From Parasedimentitalea marina (GTDB lineage: Bacteria > Pseudomonadota > Alphaproteobacteria > Rhodobacterales > Rhodobacteraceae): a DNA stretch of 64,000 nt. The notes beneath the pieces were generated by a model, which did no database searches, was not told where the DNA came from, and saw only the letters and a list, made by a program, of their open reading frames with translations. The stretch covers positions 4,340,001 to 4,404,000 of the forward strand of contig NZ_CP033219.1 in NCBI RefSeq assembly GCF_004006175.1. The letters are read 5' to 3'. The first letter of the stretch is position 1. Every line of letters starts with the position of its first letter. This document shows positions 8,825 through 17,561 of the stretch, piece by piece. The translations under genes were made by a program, and so were the position numbers.

Positions 8825-9508
8825 TTAAGTAACCTTGACCGTCAATTCGTCGAGGCCCTGAATTGTCAGAACCATTTCGTCACCGCGCTGAATGGGGCCA
8901 ACTCCAGACGGTGTACCCGCCATGATGACGTCACCGGCGGCAAGCTCAAAGTAGTCGGACAAGTAAGAGATCATTTCTGGAACTTTCCAGATCATCTGAT
9001 TCATGTCGCCAGTCTGTTTGACGTCACCGTTTACTTTCAGTTCGATCAGCCCAGCGTCCAAATGACCAACATCGGCGGCAGATTGCAGCGGACCAACGGG
9101 ACCCGAAAGTTCGAAAGCTTTACCAATTTCCCAAGGACGGCCCATTTTCTTGGCCTGTCCCTGAAGGTCACGCCGCGTCATATCCAGCGACGGCGCATAT
9201 CCCCAAACGTGATCAAGCGCATCCTCAAGTTTGATGTTGGTGCCGCCGGACTTCAGTGCAACCAACAGCTCAGCCTCGTGATGGACGTCTTCGCTTTGGG
9301 CCGGGTAGGGGAACTCTCCGCTGGCATCCAGATTGTTTGGGTTCTTTTGAAAGAAGAATGGCGGCTCGCGGTCTGGATCGTGACCCATTTCAACCGCATG
9401 GGCGGCGTAATTCCGACCAATGCAATAAACACGTCGAACAGGGAATGCCCCGCCGCCGGCCACTGGAATCGCCGGTGTTGGCGGAGTTGTTATCACAAAA
9501 TCAGTCAT
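8825..9508 (-). CDS. Fumarylacetoacetate hydrolase-family protein
   Basis: A 227-residue member of the FAH superfamily, closest in pattern to fumarylpyruvate/maleylpyruvate-type hydrolases and oxaloacetate decarboxylases, which cleave C-C bonds in beta-diketo acids using Mg2+ or Mn2+. The N-terminal YCIGRNYAAHAVEMGHDP motif, the metal-ligand motif HHEAELLV and the C-terminal GDVIMAGTPSGVGP motif are intact. The ATG follows a GGGAGG ribosome site by about five bases. It is divergent from an FCD-type GntR regulator and adjacent to an ABC importer, a typical catabolic arrangement. The true substrate is not fixed by sequence. Confidence 0.9.
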   Translation of the reverse strand: MTDFVITTPPTPAIPVAGGGAFPVRRVYCIGRNYAAHAVEMGHDPDREPPFFFQKNPNNLDASGEFPYPAQSEDVHHEAELLVALKSGGTNIKLEDALDHVWGYAPSLDMTRRDLQGQAKKMGRPWEIGKAFELSGPVGPLQSAADVGHLDAGLIELKVNGDVKQTGDMNQMIWKVPEMISYLSDYFELAAGDVIMAGTPSGVGPIQRGDEMVLTIQGLDELTVKVT

Positions 9509-9621
9509 TTAGACCTCCCAAATCAGTTTTAGTTGATGCATTCATAACGTGATAATTTCAACAAATCAATCGCAACCAATCCGTTTTATGTTGAATTGCG
9601 TTATCCAATCGGTAATGGTTA

Positions 9622-10362
9622 GTGAGAATTTCGTGGAATCACGGAAGATTGGTTAGTCATCAGGATGTCGCTTTGCAAAACTCAGGCCGAACACTAAACA
9701 CATCACCGTCCGTCGAACGGTTGCGCAACTTTATTGCGGAGGGTGGTTATGAGGCCGGCAGTAAGCTTCCGGCAGAACGTGAGCTGACCGAGAGTCTTTC
9801 TATGACTCGAACTGAGTTGCGCAAAGCTCTTGATACGCTGGAACGCGAGGGAGCGGTATGGCGGCATGTGGGTAAAGGCACGTTTGTCTCTGATGGCAGT
9901 AGTGCGGAAACTGAAGATGCGCTGATTAATTTAGGTCGTAAATTGACGCCGTTCCGGATGATGCGCGCACGTTTGGTGATTGAGCCTGCAATTGCCCGGG
10001 AAGCTGCGGTAAACGCGTCCGGTGACGACCTCACGTTGATGCAGCGGGCCATGAAAAGAGCCCGATCGGCAACGACCTGGGCCGAGTACGAAGAACAAGA
10101 TGACTTACTGCACCACTTGATTGCGCAAAGCAGTGACAATTTGCTGCTTGTATCGATGTTTCAACAACTTAATCAAGTTCGCCGCGCGGTGGCCTGGGGC
10201 AATGTTGTTCGCGAAACAACGCGTCCGTCACCAGAGCACATTAGTTTTGATGAACACGAGGCGATCGTAACCGCGATTGCGAACCGTGATTCTGAGGCTG
10301 CCTATAGCGCCATGCGCAATCACCTGCGTTCGGTCTCGGATCGTCTGTTTGAGGAGGCATAA
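9622..10362 (+). CDS. GntR/FadR-type transcriptional regulator (FCD domain)
   Basis: A 246-residue regulator with an N-terminal winged helix (about residues 28-92: KLPAERELTESL, TRTELRKALDTLEREG, VGKGTFV) and an all-helical FCD ligand domain (about 105-240) containing the metal/carboxylate-binding Asp and His residues (DLLHHLIAQSSDN, FDEHEAIVTAI). It probably senses an acid intermediate of the neighbouring pathway. The start is uncertain: GTG at 9622 is used, but an in-frame TTG 17 codons later is possible. It sits 82 bp ahead of the ABC transporter binding-protein gene and diverges from the FAH gene, so it likely controls both. Confidence 0.88.
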   Translation: MRISWNHGRLVSHQDVALQNSGRTLNTSPSVERLRNFIAEGGYEAGSKLPAERELTESLSMTRTELRKALDTLEREGAVWRHVGKGTFVSDGSSAETEDALINLGRKLTPFRMMRARLVIEPAIAREAAVNASGDDLTLMQRAMKRARSATTWAEYEEQDDLLHHLIAQSSDNLLLVSMFQQLNQVRRAVAWGNVVRETTRPSPEHISFDEHEAIVTAIANRDSEAAYSAMRNHLRSVSDRLFEEA

Positions 10363-10444
10363 CACCAACAATAAAGATCGGGGACCCGCACAAGTGCGAA
10401 ACCCCGGCGCCAGAATAAAAATGACGTTCACTGGGAGGAGAACT

Positions 10445-11419
10445 ATGAAACATTTTGTACAGAAGATGACGCAGACGGCACTGGCGGTGCCGCTGGCGAT
10501 CGCCATGACGTTTACTGCGGCTCAAGCGGACACGCTGAAGATCGCACTGGCCGAAACACCATCAGACGAGTTGGCCGCCTTCTTTGTCGCGCTTGATCGG
10601 GCTAAAGCCAACGGTCTTGATTATGAATGGACAGCATTTTCTGACGAAGAACTTGCAGTTCAGGCGATCTTAAGCGGTCAAATGGACATCGGCTTTGGTA
10701 CTCCGTACTCAGCCATGCAGCGGTCAAAAGCCCCGATCCGGATCATTTTCCAGCTCTCCAAGCTGAAGTTCTTTCCTGTTGCAGTCGAGGAATACACCGA
10801 CCTGTCGCAGTTGGACGGACAGCCAATTATGCTGCATTCGCGCGGCGGCGGAACCGATTCAATTGCCAACGTGATTGAGGATCGGATGAGCATGTCTTTT
10901 GGTGATCGTTCGTATGTACCAGGGTCGTCGAACCGGGTTGTTGCCATGTTGGCAGGTCAAGCTGACGCCACGATTTTGGACCTGTCCAACAAGAATAAAA
11001 TCATCGCCGAAGCGGGCGATCGGTTTAACGTGCTGCCAATGTTCGACGTGGACGCCAGTGACGAGGCGCTGTTCGCCAATCTGGACTGGATTAAGGACAA
11101 CAGCGAACAGGTCGATATCCTTGTCGAAGCGCTGGTAAGCGTTTGGCAGGACATGGCTGAAGACCCAACCGTCATCAGTCGTGAAACCAACCCGGATGGG
11201 CCAATTGGCCAGCTTCCTGCTGAGATCCTCGCTGAACTTGATGGGTTCTACACCGAAGCGGTTGCTGGTGGACTGTATGATCCCAACGGTGGCGGTCGCA
11301 TCGCTGCCAAGGCAGATCTTGATTGGTATGCAGCAGCGGGCCAATTGGACGGAAACCCAGAGGAAATGAACATCGAGGATTTCTGGTATCTTGCTCCGCT
11401 TGATGCCGCGATGAAGTAA
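10445..11419 (+). CDS. ABC transporter substrate-binding protein (SsuA/NMT1-like)
   Basis: The 324-residue periplasmic binding protein of an ABC importer of the nitrate/sulfonate/taurine/thiamine-precursor class. A cleavable signal peptide (residues 1-27, ending AQA) leads into the mature domain with LSGQMDIGFGTPYSAM, a motif region typical of NMT1/SsuA proteins. The ATG at 10445 follows a strong GGAGG; longer upstream starts are not supported. A 13-bp perfect stem-loop directly follows the stop codon, before the permease gene. Ligand is unknown; the class takes up small sulfonates, aromatic acids or heterocycles. Confidence 0.9.
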   Translation: MKHFVQKMTQTALAVPLAIAMTFTAAQADTLKIALAETPSDELAAFFVALDRAKANGLDYEWTAFSDEELAVQAILSGQMDIGFGTPYSAMQRSKAPIRIIFQLSKLKFFPVAVEEYTDLSQLDGQPIMLHSRGGGTDSIANVIEDRMSMSFGDRSYVPGSSNRVVAMLAGQADATILDLSNKNKIIAEAGDRFNVLPMFDVDASDEALFANLDWIKDNSEQVDILVEALVSVWQDMAEDPTVISRETNPDGPIGQLPAEILAELDGFYTEAVAGGLYDPNGGGRIAAKADLDWYAAAGQLDGNPEEMNIEDFWYLAPLDAAMK

Positions 11420-11425
11420 TCCACT

Positions 11426-11460
11426 GTGGTTACCGATCGTCGGACTTGATCGGTAACCAC
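11426..11460 (+). terminator. Strong stem-loop after the binding-protein gene
   Basis: A perfect 13-bp inverted repeat (GTGGTTACCGATC and its complement) around a 9-base loop lies between the binding-protein stop codon and the first permease. No U-tract follows, so it more likely protects the 3' end of the abundant binding-protein mRNA or partly attenuates transcription than acts as a full terminator. Confidence 0.7.
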
Positions 11461-11492
11461 ACCTACACATTCCCTCTAAATGTCGAGGCGAC

Positions 11493-12254
11493 ATGAAATA
11501 TCGATCCCTCTATATCAAAGTGATCTCAGCGCTCCTGGTTTTCGGAGCCTGGGAAATCGCGGGACGCATTCCGATCAGTTATGCATTCCCAACCTTCTTC
11601 GAATCTATGTCCGCATTGGCGCGGATGACTTTCGACGGCAGTATCTTTGTTGCCTATTCTGAAACTCTAAAACCACTGGTTATCGGTGTGGCCATTTCAA
11701 CTGTGCTTGGCATCGGGCTGGGTCTTTGGATTGGACTAAGCGAACGGTTCGAATGGCTTTTCTCGCCAATCTTTATCGTGATGCAGGCAGCACCTCTGGC
11801 AGCGCTTATTCCGCTGCTTGTGATGGCATACGGAATTGGGCTGACATCGAAAGTCTTTGTGGTCTGTATCATGGCTATGCCGGTGATCGTATTGAGCACC
11901 AGCAGTGCCGTGCGCAACACGCCAAGCTCAATGCAGCAAATGGCGACGTCGTTCTTGGCCAAAGATCATCATATCTTGCTTAAGATCATCATTCCGGCGG
12001 CCTCTCCGGTTATCTTTTCCGGGCTTCGCCTGGGGGTGTCGGCTGGCTTCATTGGCGCAATCCTGTCCGAGCTGAAGATCACACCAACCGGTGTCGGAGA
12101 CATCATAAGCTATAGCCGCTCAATTGCTGACTACCCGAGCATGTATGCAGCTATTTTCTCGATTATCTTGTTGGCAGTTCTCTTCCTGAACCTGCTCGAG
12201 AAAATCGAAAACCTACTCTTTAAAGGAAATGATCGTGGATATGTCACAGACTAA
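11493..12254 (+). CDS. ABC transporter permease (first of two)
   Basis: A 253-residue inner-membrane permease of the BPD_transp_1 type with about six hydrophobic segments. The cytoplasmic EAA loop, which docks on the ATPase, is seen around residues 150-185 (MQQMATSFLAKDHHILLKI followed by PAASPVIFSGLRLG). It pairs with the ATPase whose start lies 26 bp inside this gene, and with a second, non-identical permease downstream, so the transporter is probably a heterodimer of permeases. Confidence 0.9.
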   Translation: MKYRSLYIKVISALLVFGAWEIAGRIPISYAFPTFFESMSALARMTFDGSIFVAYSETLKPLVIGVAISTVLGIGLGLWIGLSERFEWLFSPIFIVMQAAPLAALIPLLVMAYGIGLTSKVFVVCIMAMPVIVLSTSSAVRNTPSSMQQMATSFLAKDHHILLKIIIPAASPVIFSGLRLGVSAGFIGAILSELKITPTGVGDIISYSRSIADYPSMYAAIFSIILLAVLFLNLLEKIENLLFKGNDRGYVTD

Positions 12255-13041
12255 TAGTGATTTTGCGGGTGTTCAGCAACCTGAACAGGACATCGCCGTT
12301 TCCGTGAGGGGCGTCTCGAAGAACTATGGTGCGGTCGAAGCGCTAAAGGACATGTCGCTGGAATTTCCGCGTGGTCAGCTGACCTCGTTGCTTGGACCTT
12401 CGGGTTGCGGGAAAACGACCCTGCTAAAGATCATTGGCGGGTTGCTAAAACCAGACTCCGGCGAGATTGTCGTCAACGGAAAACCCGTCGTTGGTCCCGG
12501 CCCTAACCGCGCCTTTGTTTTTCAGGACTTTGCTCTTTTGCCCTGGGCCAACGTGCTGCGAAATGTGGCCTTCGGGCTGGAATTGCGCGGTGTCGCAAAA
12601 TCAGAGCGCGAAGACAAAGCGGCCAAATATATCAAGGATGTGGGCCTTGCAGGATTTGAGCAGGCGTATCCGCATGAACTTTCAGGCGGAATGCGGCAGC
12701 GCGTTGGCTTGGCACGCGCCCTGTCCGTTGACTCCAAAGTCCTGCTACTGGACGAGCCGTTTTCGGCAGTTGACGAACAGACACGGCGCAAGTTCCAAGA
12801 GGATCTTCTGTCTCTGGTTGCCAATGAGAACAAGACCTTCATTTTCGTCACCCACTCGATTGAAGAGGCGGTTTATGTTTCTGATCAGATCGCAATCCTG
12901 CTGCCGCGGCCTAGTCGGGTCTCCGAGATTATTCGGCCATCAAGCTTTCGCTTGAAAGGGGCCGAAAACATCCGGCGAGACCCGGAGTACCTGGATATCG
13001 TTGATGAAATTTGGGCGTCACTACGCAACTACGTCGAATAG
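12229..13041 (+). CDS. ABC transporter ATP-binding protein
   Basis: The 270-residue ATPase of the importer, of the SsuB/TauB/NrtD group. It has all nucleotide-binding motifs: Walker A GPSGCGKTT (about residues 56-64), Q-loop FVFQDFALLPW, signature LSGGMRQR (about 150), Walker B LLLDEPFSAVD (about 172) and the switch His in FVTHSIEEA. The ATG at 12229 overlaps the permease by 26 bp; an ATG four codons later is an alternative. It ends 10 bp before the second permease. Confidence 0.93.
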   Translation: MIVDMSQTNSDFAGVQQPEQDIAVSVRGVSKNYGAVEALKDMSLEFPRGQLTSLLGPSGCGKTTLLKIIGGLLKPDSGEIVVNGKPVVGPGPNRAFVFQDFALLPWANVLRNVAFGLELRGVAKSEREDKAAKYIKDVGLAGFEQAYPHELSGGMRQRVGLARALSVDSKVLLLDEPFSAVDEQTRRKFQEDLLSLVANENKTFIFVTHSIEEAVYVSDQIAILLPRPSRVSEIIRPSSFRLKGAENIRRDPEYLDIVDEIWASLRNYVE

Positions 13042-13050
13042 GGGATCGCC

Positions 13051-13803
13051 ATGTGGATTCGAGGATACAAACTACCAGCGATGTCGTCGCTTTTGGTCTG
13101 GGGGCTCCTTTGGGAAGTCGTCGGCCAATTGGGAATGACATTTTTCATACCACCACTGTCAGATGTCTTTGTCACCCTGTTCGAAATCATCGGAACGCCG
13201 GCTTTTTTGAAAGCGCTGAGTGAAACCGCTCAGGCCTTTTGTGCCGGGGTTTTCTTCTCTGTTGCGATCGGCATTCCGGTGGGCATTTTGATGGGGCGCA
13301 GCCGGTTGCTGGATGAGTTGCTACTACCGTGGGTGAACATCTTTGTGAGTGCACCACTGACGGCGTTGGTTCCAGTGCTAATGGTTCTTTTCGGCTTCGG
13401 CATGAAATCTATTATCATCACGACCACACTGTTCGGTATCTGGATTATCATCTTGAATACCCGCGCTGGAGTGCGTCAGATCAACCGGTCTCTGGTGGAA
13501 ATGGCCACCAGCTTTGGTGCGTCGCCGATGGATGCCTTCTTGAAAGTTTATTTCTGGGCAGCGTTGCCGGAAATTCTGGGCGGTGTCCGGATCGGTGTCA
13601 TCCGAGCCGTGAAGGGGGTTATCATCGGGCAACTTCTGATCTCAATCGTAGGATTTGGTGCATTGTTTGAACTCTACGCTTCAAACTTCCTGATGAGCCA
13701 CTTCTGGGCGGTGTTGATAGTCCTGTTTACACTGGCTTTTTCGATCTCAGAATTCTTGGGATACCTGGAAAAAAAGGTGGCTTACTATGCCGCCAGCCGC
13801 TGA
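13051..13803 (+). CDS. ABC transporter permease (second)
   Basis: A 250-residue BPD_transp_1 permease with six predicted membrane spans and an EAA loop around residues 150-180 (VEMATSFGASPMDAFLKVYF, then ALPEILGGVRIG). It differs clearly from the first permease, so the operon encodes one binding protein, one ATPase and two permeases. It is followed after 65 bp by the acyl-CoA ligase gene, probably in the same transcript. Confidence 0.9.
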   Translation: MWIRGYKLPAMSSLLVWGLLWEVVGQLGMTFFIPPLSDVFVTLFEIIGTPAFLKALSETAQAFCAGVFFSVAIGIPVGILMGRSRLLDELLLPWVNIFVSAPLTALVPVLMVLFGFGMKSIIITTTLFGIWIIILNTRAGVRQINRSLVEMATSFGASPMDAFLKVYFWAALPEILGGVRIGVIRAVKGVIIGQLLISIVGFGALFELYASNFLMSHFWAVLIVLFTLAFSISEFLGYLEKKVAYYAASR

Positions 13804-13868
13804 GTATCGTTAATTTGATATCCTAGCCCTGATCTAAAGACCAAACGGTAATAATACGAGGCTCAACT

Positions 13869-15404
13869 ATGTCTGCGACTTTGCAAACACTTCTTGCACT
13901 TCACGATACTGCGCTTCCGGCGATTGGGGCTCCTGGCCAGGAATGGCTTTCTTACGGGGGCTTACGGGCCCTTGGCACTGAAGTTAGGGCACAGCTGCGG
14001 CGCGCTGGCGTTGGCGTTAACGACAGGGTCGCCATTGTTCTTCCCAATGGGCCAGAAATGGCGACTGCATTTGTGACCATTGCCCAGGCGGCGGTCACGG
14101 CTCCGCTTAATCCGGCTTATCGATTAGAAGAATACGAATTCTATCTTTCTGACCTGAAGGCCAAAGCACTGGTTGTTGGGCAGGGCGACGACAACCCAGC
14201 GGTAGAGGCGGCACGCAAGATCGGAATGACGATCCTGCGATTGCATGCTGACACGGCTGGACCTGCCGGGACATTCGAATTGACGGCAGAGGGCCCAACG
14301 GTTGAGACTGCGGGCGACGCGATGCCAGATGCCGATAGCACCGCACTGATCTTGCACACTTCTGGCACAACATCGCGGCCCAAGATCGTTCCATTGCTCC
14401 AGTCTAACCTGGTGGCATCTGCCCAGAATATTCGTGACTCTCTGGCCTTGTCCCAGACGGACCGTTGTATGAACGTGATGCCACTGTTTCACATCCACGG
14501 ATTAGTTGCGGCTGTTTCGGCCTCACTGGCGGCAGGTGGGTCCGTCTGGTGCGCGCCCGGGTTTGATGCCCTGAAGTTCTTTGGCTGGATGAAGCAGGCG
14601 ACGCCCACATGGTATTCGGCCGTTCCAACCATGCATCAGGCGATCCTGACCCGCGCGGCCCGCAATGCGGATGTGATCGCCGAGACGCCGCTGCGGTTCC
14701 TGCGATCCTCGTCGGCGTCCCTGCCTGCCCAAGTGATGGTCGCCTTGGCCGAAACTTTTGATGCCCCGGTGATCGAGGCCTACGGGATGACAGAGGCGAC
14801 CCATCAGATGACCAGCAACCCGCTTGTACGCGGAACACAGGTGCCGGGATCGGTTGGCATCGCTGCCGGCCCAATGGTGCAGATTGCCCACGAAGTTGAA
14901 AATGCTTTGCTGGATGGCACTGGCGAGGTGGTCATTTCTGGGGCCAACGTGACGCTTGGATATGAAAGCAATCCAGAGGCCAACGAGAAGAATTTCTTTG
15001 ACGTGGATGGCACCCGGTGGTTCCGGACTGGCGACCAGGGCGCAATTGATGCCGGTGGCTTCCTGCATCTGACGGGGCGGTTGAAGGAAATTATCAACAG
15101 GGGCGGTGAGAAAATCAGCCCACTGGAAGTGGACGGTGTCTTGCTGGACCATCCGGCCATCGCGCAGGTTGTGACCTTTGCGATCCCGCACCCAAAATTG
15201 GGTGAGGAAGTTGCCGCCGCGGTTGTGTTGCGCGATGGTCAGGATGCCACAGATCAAGAGATCCGGACATTTGCGGCTACGCGAATTGCGGACTTTAAGG
15301 TCCCTCGCAAGGTCATCATTCTGGACGAGATTCCAAAAGGCGCGACGGGTAAGATGCAACGGATCGGGCTTGCTGAAAAGCTGGGCCTGGCACCAGCTGA
15401 ATAA
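13869..15404 (+). CDS. Acyl-CoA synthetase, oxalyl-CoA synthetase (AAE3)-like
   Basis: A 511-residue ANL-superfamily ligase that would activate a carboxylic acid as its adenylate and then its CoA thioester. The P-loop LHTSGTTSRPK (about residues 160-170), MPLFHIHGL, the A5 motif GMTEATHQM (about 303), the hinge region LTGRLKEIINRGGEKISP and the terminal catalytic Lys in GATGKMQR are intact. TSGTTSRPK, FHIHGL and MTEATHQMTSNPL are closer to plant/yeast oxalate-CoA ligases (AAE3/Pcs60) than to long-chain fatty acid ligases, from memory of those families. Oxalate or another short dicarboxylate is thus a reasonable, unproven substrate. A GAGG lies upstream of the ATG. Confidence 0.88.
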   Translation: MSATLQTLLALHDTALPAIGAPGQEWLSYGGLRALGTEVRAQLRRAGVGVNDRVAIVLPNGPEMATAFVTIAQAAVTAPLNPAYRLEEYEFYLSDLKAKALVVGQGDDNPAVEAARKIGMTILRLHADTAGPAGTFELTAEGPTVETAGDAMPDADSTALILHTSGTTSRPKIVPLLQSNLVASAQNIRDSLALSQTDRCMNVMPLFHIHGLVAAVSASLAAGGSVWCAPGFDALKFFGWMKQATPTWYSAVPTMHQAILTRAARNADVIAETPLRFLRSSSASLPAQVMVALAETFDAPVIEAYGMTEATHQMTSNPLVRGTQVPGSVGIAAGPMVQIAHEVENALLDGTGEVVISGANVTLGYESNPEANEKNFFDVDGTRWFRTGDQGAIDAGGFLHLTGRLKEIINRGGEKISPLEVDGVLLDHPAIAQVVTFAIPHPKLGEEVAAAVVLRDGQDATDQEIRTFAATRIADFKVPRKVIILDEIPKGATGKMQRIGLAEKLGLAPAE

Positions 15405-15421
15405 TCCCAAAGGATAGTACC

Positions 15422-16402
15422 ATGAAGATTTGTATCTATGGCGCCGGCGCTATTGGTGGTTACATGGGGGCGAAACTGGCCCTGGCCGGTGTTGATGTCA
15501 GCCTGGTCGCACGCGGTCCACATTTGGCGGCGATGCGGGACAAAGGTTTGACGCTTCTGGAACACGGGGCCGATCCGGTCACTGTGCCTGTTACGGTCAG
15601 TGACGATCCAGCCAGCCTTGGTCATCAAGACTTTGTAATCGTGACATTAAAAGCCCACTCCGTACCGGGTATTGTGCCAATGATGCAACCGCTTTTGGGG
15701 CCGAATAGCTCGGTGGTCAGTGGCGTTAACGGTGTTCCGTGGTGGTACTTCCATAAGATTGGTGGCCCATTGGAAGGCACGCGGTTGACCAGCGTCGATC
15801 CCGGAAATGCACAGTGGGACGGTATCGGACCGGACAATGTACTGGGCTGCGTTGTTTACCCGGCCGCAGAAGTCAGTGAGCCGGGCACAATTCGCCATAT
15901 CGAAGGCAATAGGTTCTCGCTGGGTGAACCTGATGGCTCTAAATCAGACCGGGCTGTCGCCCTGTCGAACATGTTAAAATCGGCGGGCCTGAAGGCGCCT
16001 GTGCGGCCAAAACTACGCGATGAGATTTGGGTGAAATTGTGGGGCAATCTGTCATTCAATCCTATCTCGGTTCTTACCGATGCAACCCTGGAAGTATTGT
16101 GCACAGACCCCGGCAGTCGCGCGGTGGCGCGGGCTATGATGGTCGAAGCGCAGACAATTGCCGAGAAACTGGGTGTTAAATTTCCGATCGATGTGGACAG
16201 ACGGCTGGACGGTGGGGCAGCAGTGGGCGCTCATCGTACCTCTATGTTGCAAGACCTTGATAGTGGTCGGCCGATGGAAATTGACGCTTTGGTTGGGTCT
16301 GTTAAGGAGCTCGGTCTTCGTACAAATACGCCGACGCCGACTCTTGATAGCGTTCTGGCACTGGTTCAGCTCCGTGCTAGATCTGCAGGATTATACAGCT
16401 GA
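15422..16402 (+). CDS. 2-Dehydropantoate 2-reductase (ApbA/PanE) family protein
   Basis: A 326-residue NAD(P)H-dependent reductase of the ketopantoate reductase family. The N-terminal Rossmann motif GAGAIGGYMGAKLA binds the dinucleotide, and the C-terminal helical domain carries the family LRDEIWVKLWGNLSFNPIS motif with its catalytic Lys and conserved Asn. It lies 17 bp after the acyl-CoA ligase and ends at a clear terminator, so it belongs to the importer/ligase operon. Context argues for reduction of a 2-keto acid intermediate rather than pantothenate synthesis, but that is inference. Confidence 0.86.
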   Translation: MKICIYGAGAIGGYMGAKLALAGVDVSLVARGPHLAAMRDKGLTLLEHGADPVTVPVTVSDDPASLGHQDFVIVTLKAHSVPGIVPMMQPLLGPNSSVVSGVNGVPWWYFHKIGGPLEGTRLTSVDPGNAQWDGIGPDNVLGCVVYPAAEVSEPGTIRHIEGNRFSLGEPDGSKSDRAVALSNMLKSAGLKAPVRPKLRDEIWVKLWGNLSFNPISVLTDATLEVLCTDPGSRAVARAMMVEAQTIAEKLGVKFPIDVDRRLDGGAAVGAHRTSMLQDLDSGRPMEIDALVGSVKELGLRTNTPTPTLDSVLALVQLRARSAGLYS

Positions 16403-16482
16403 TCTGTCATCTTTTGATTTGCGGCGTTCGTGAACGCGACTAAGAAAGCGCATGGGAACCCTACAAATCGTTTCACGATTGC

Positions 16483-16525
16483 AAAATGGCCTGTCCCGAT
16501 CAAAATCAGGGCAGGCCATTTTTTT
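16483..16525 (+). terminator. Rho-independent terminator
   Basis: AAAATGGCCTG pairs with CAGGCCATTTT, extended by CCC/GGG across a bulge, followed by a run of seven T. The A-run on the left makes it usable from both sides, fitting its place between the convergent PanE-like and Gfo/Idh genes. Confidence 0.85.
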
Positions 16526-16541
16526 ATTTCAAGCTAAAGCG

Positions 16542-17561
16542 TTAGATATCTTCCAGAAGGATAGTCCGGTTTTCTTCGGCAGACAGAGTGATCGCTTCTA
16601 GAACTTCGATGTTGTGAACCATTTCCTCGGGACTGAACGGATAAACCGTACGCCCCTGCGCTGCATCGACGAATGCCTCAAGATTCCGCGTCACTGCGTC
16701 ATCCCAATCATAGGCTGTTTGCTGAATCGGTGTCCCCGTTCGCGATCGTAAAAACTGTACCTTTCCACCTGGGGTATCCGGGTGAGTGTCATTGAGAACT
16801 TCGATCCATTCTTCGGTTCCGAAGACATGCATCCGGATGAAATGGGGGGTATGCAATACAGCGCTAAGCGTTGCGGTGACGCCGCTTTCAAAGCCAAGCT
16901 GCGCGGTGACAACATCGCCAGTTTCCCAGCCCAAAGATCGACTGGCCGTCATGGCCTGAACCGTCTTGACCCTACCGAAAAACGAGATGAACAAATCGGT
17001 TAGGTGAATACCCATTGCTGTCATACCCGCCGCTGGCGAGACGGCTTTTGATGTGCGCCAATCATCTTTGGGCGTGCCGATCAGCTTGTCGTGGCTAAAG
17101 GCGGCCTCGGCATGCATGATGGTCCCTAATTCGGCTTTGTCCAACGCACTTTTCAACGCCAAAAGCGCGGGTTCAAAGCGGCGTTCGTGACCGATCCCCA
17201 ATTGCACTCCGGCTTTCTGGCAAGCAGCCATTGACCGGCGGGCACTGTCGGCGGTCAATCCAAGTGGCTTTTCGCAAAATACATGTTTGCCCGCATTGGC
17301 GCAGGCGATGACCTGTTCTTCGTGCAGTGGATTGGGGGTGGTCAGAATAGCGGCGTCGACGTCGTCGTGATTGATTGCCTCTTCCAAAGACGAGAATATC
17401 TGCAAACCCATTGCCTGAATATTCGGATGGTTTGCCTCGACGGGCTCGACCACTCCTGCGATATGAATGGTCTTATGGCTTTTCAGGCGGTTGGCAAAAT
17501 GCTTACCCCACCAGCCGAATCCAACAATGGCGACGGAGAATTTATTCGTTGCGGTGCTCAC
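16542..17561 (-). CDS. Gfo/Idh/MocA-family oxidoreductase
   Basis: A 339-residue NAD(P)-dependent dehydrogenase. It has the Rossmann motif VGFGWWGKHFANRL near the N-terminus, the CEKPLGLTADSARR motif with the conserved E-K-P, and a C-terminal beta-sheet substrate domain. Family members act on sugars, inositols and related polyols. The chosen GTG start overlaps the flavin reductase stop (GTGA); the longer ATG-initiated frame would run deep into that gene. It is therefore coupled to the flavin reductase, which is unusual company for this family. Confidence 0.88.
   Translation of the reverse strand: MSTATNKFSVAIVGFGWWGKHFANRLKSHKTIHIAGVVEPVEANHPNIQAMGLQIFSSLEEAINHDDVDAAILTTPNPLHEEQVIACANAGKHVFCEKPLGLTADSARRSMAACQKAGVQLGIGHERRFEPALLALKSALDKAELGTIMHAEAAFSHDKLIGTPKDDWRTSKAVSPAAGMTAMGIHLTDLFISFFGRVKTVQAMTASRSLGWETGDVVTAQLGFESGVTATLSAVLHTPHFIRMHVFGTEEWIEVLNDTHPDTPGGKVQFLRSRTGTPIQQTAYDWDDAVTRNLEAFVDAAQGRTVYPFSPEEMVHNIEVLEAITLSAEENRTILLEDI

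Noticed and set aside
9574..9654. AACCAATC and GATTGGTT as an operator pair for the 9.6 kb regulator
   Set aside because: The two 8-mers are 65 bases apart with no symmetry between, and one lies inside the regulator gene; weaker than the palindromes next to the second FCD regulator.
14523..15410. A 295-codon open frame on the minus strand
   Set aside because: Lies fully inside the acyl-CoA ligase gene, which has all catalytic motifs.
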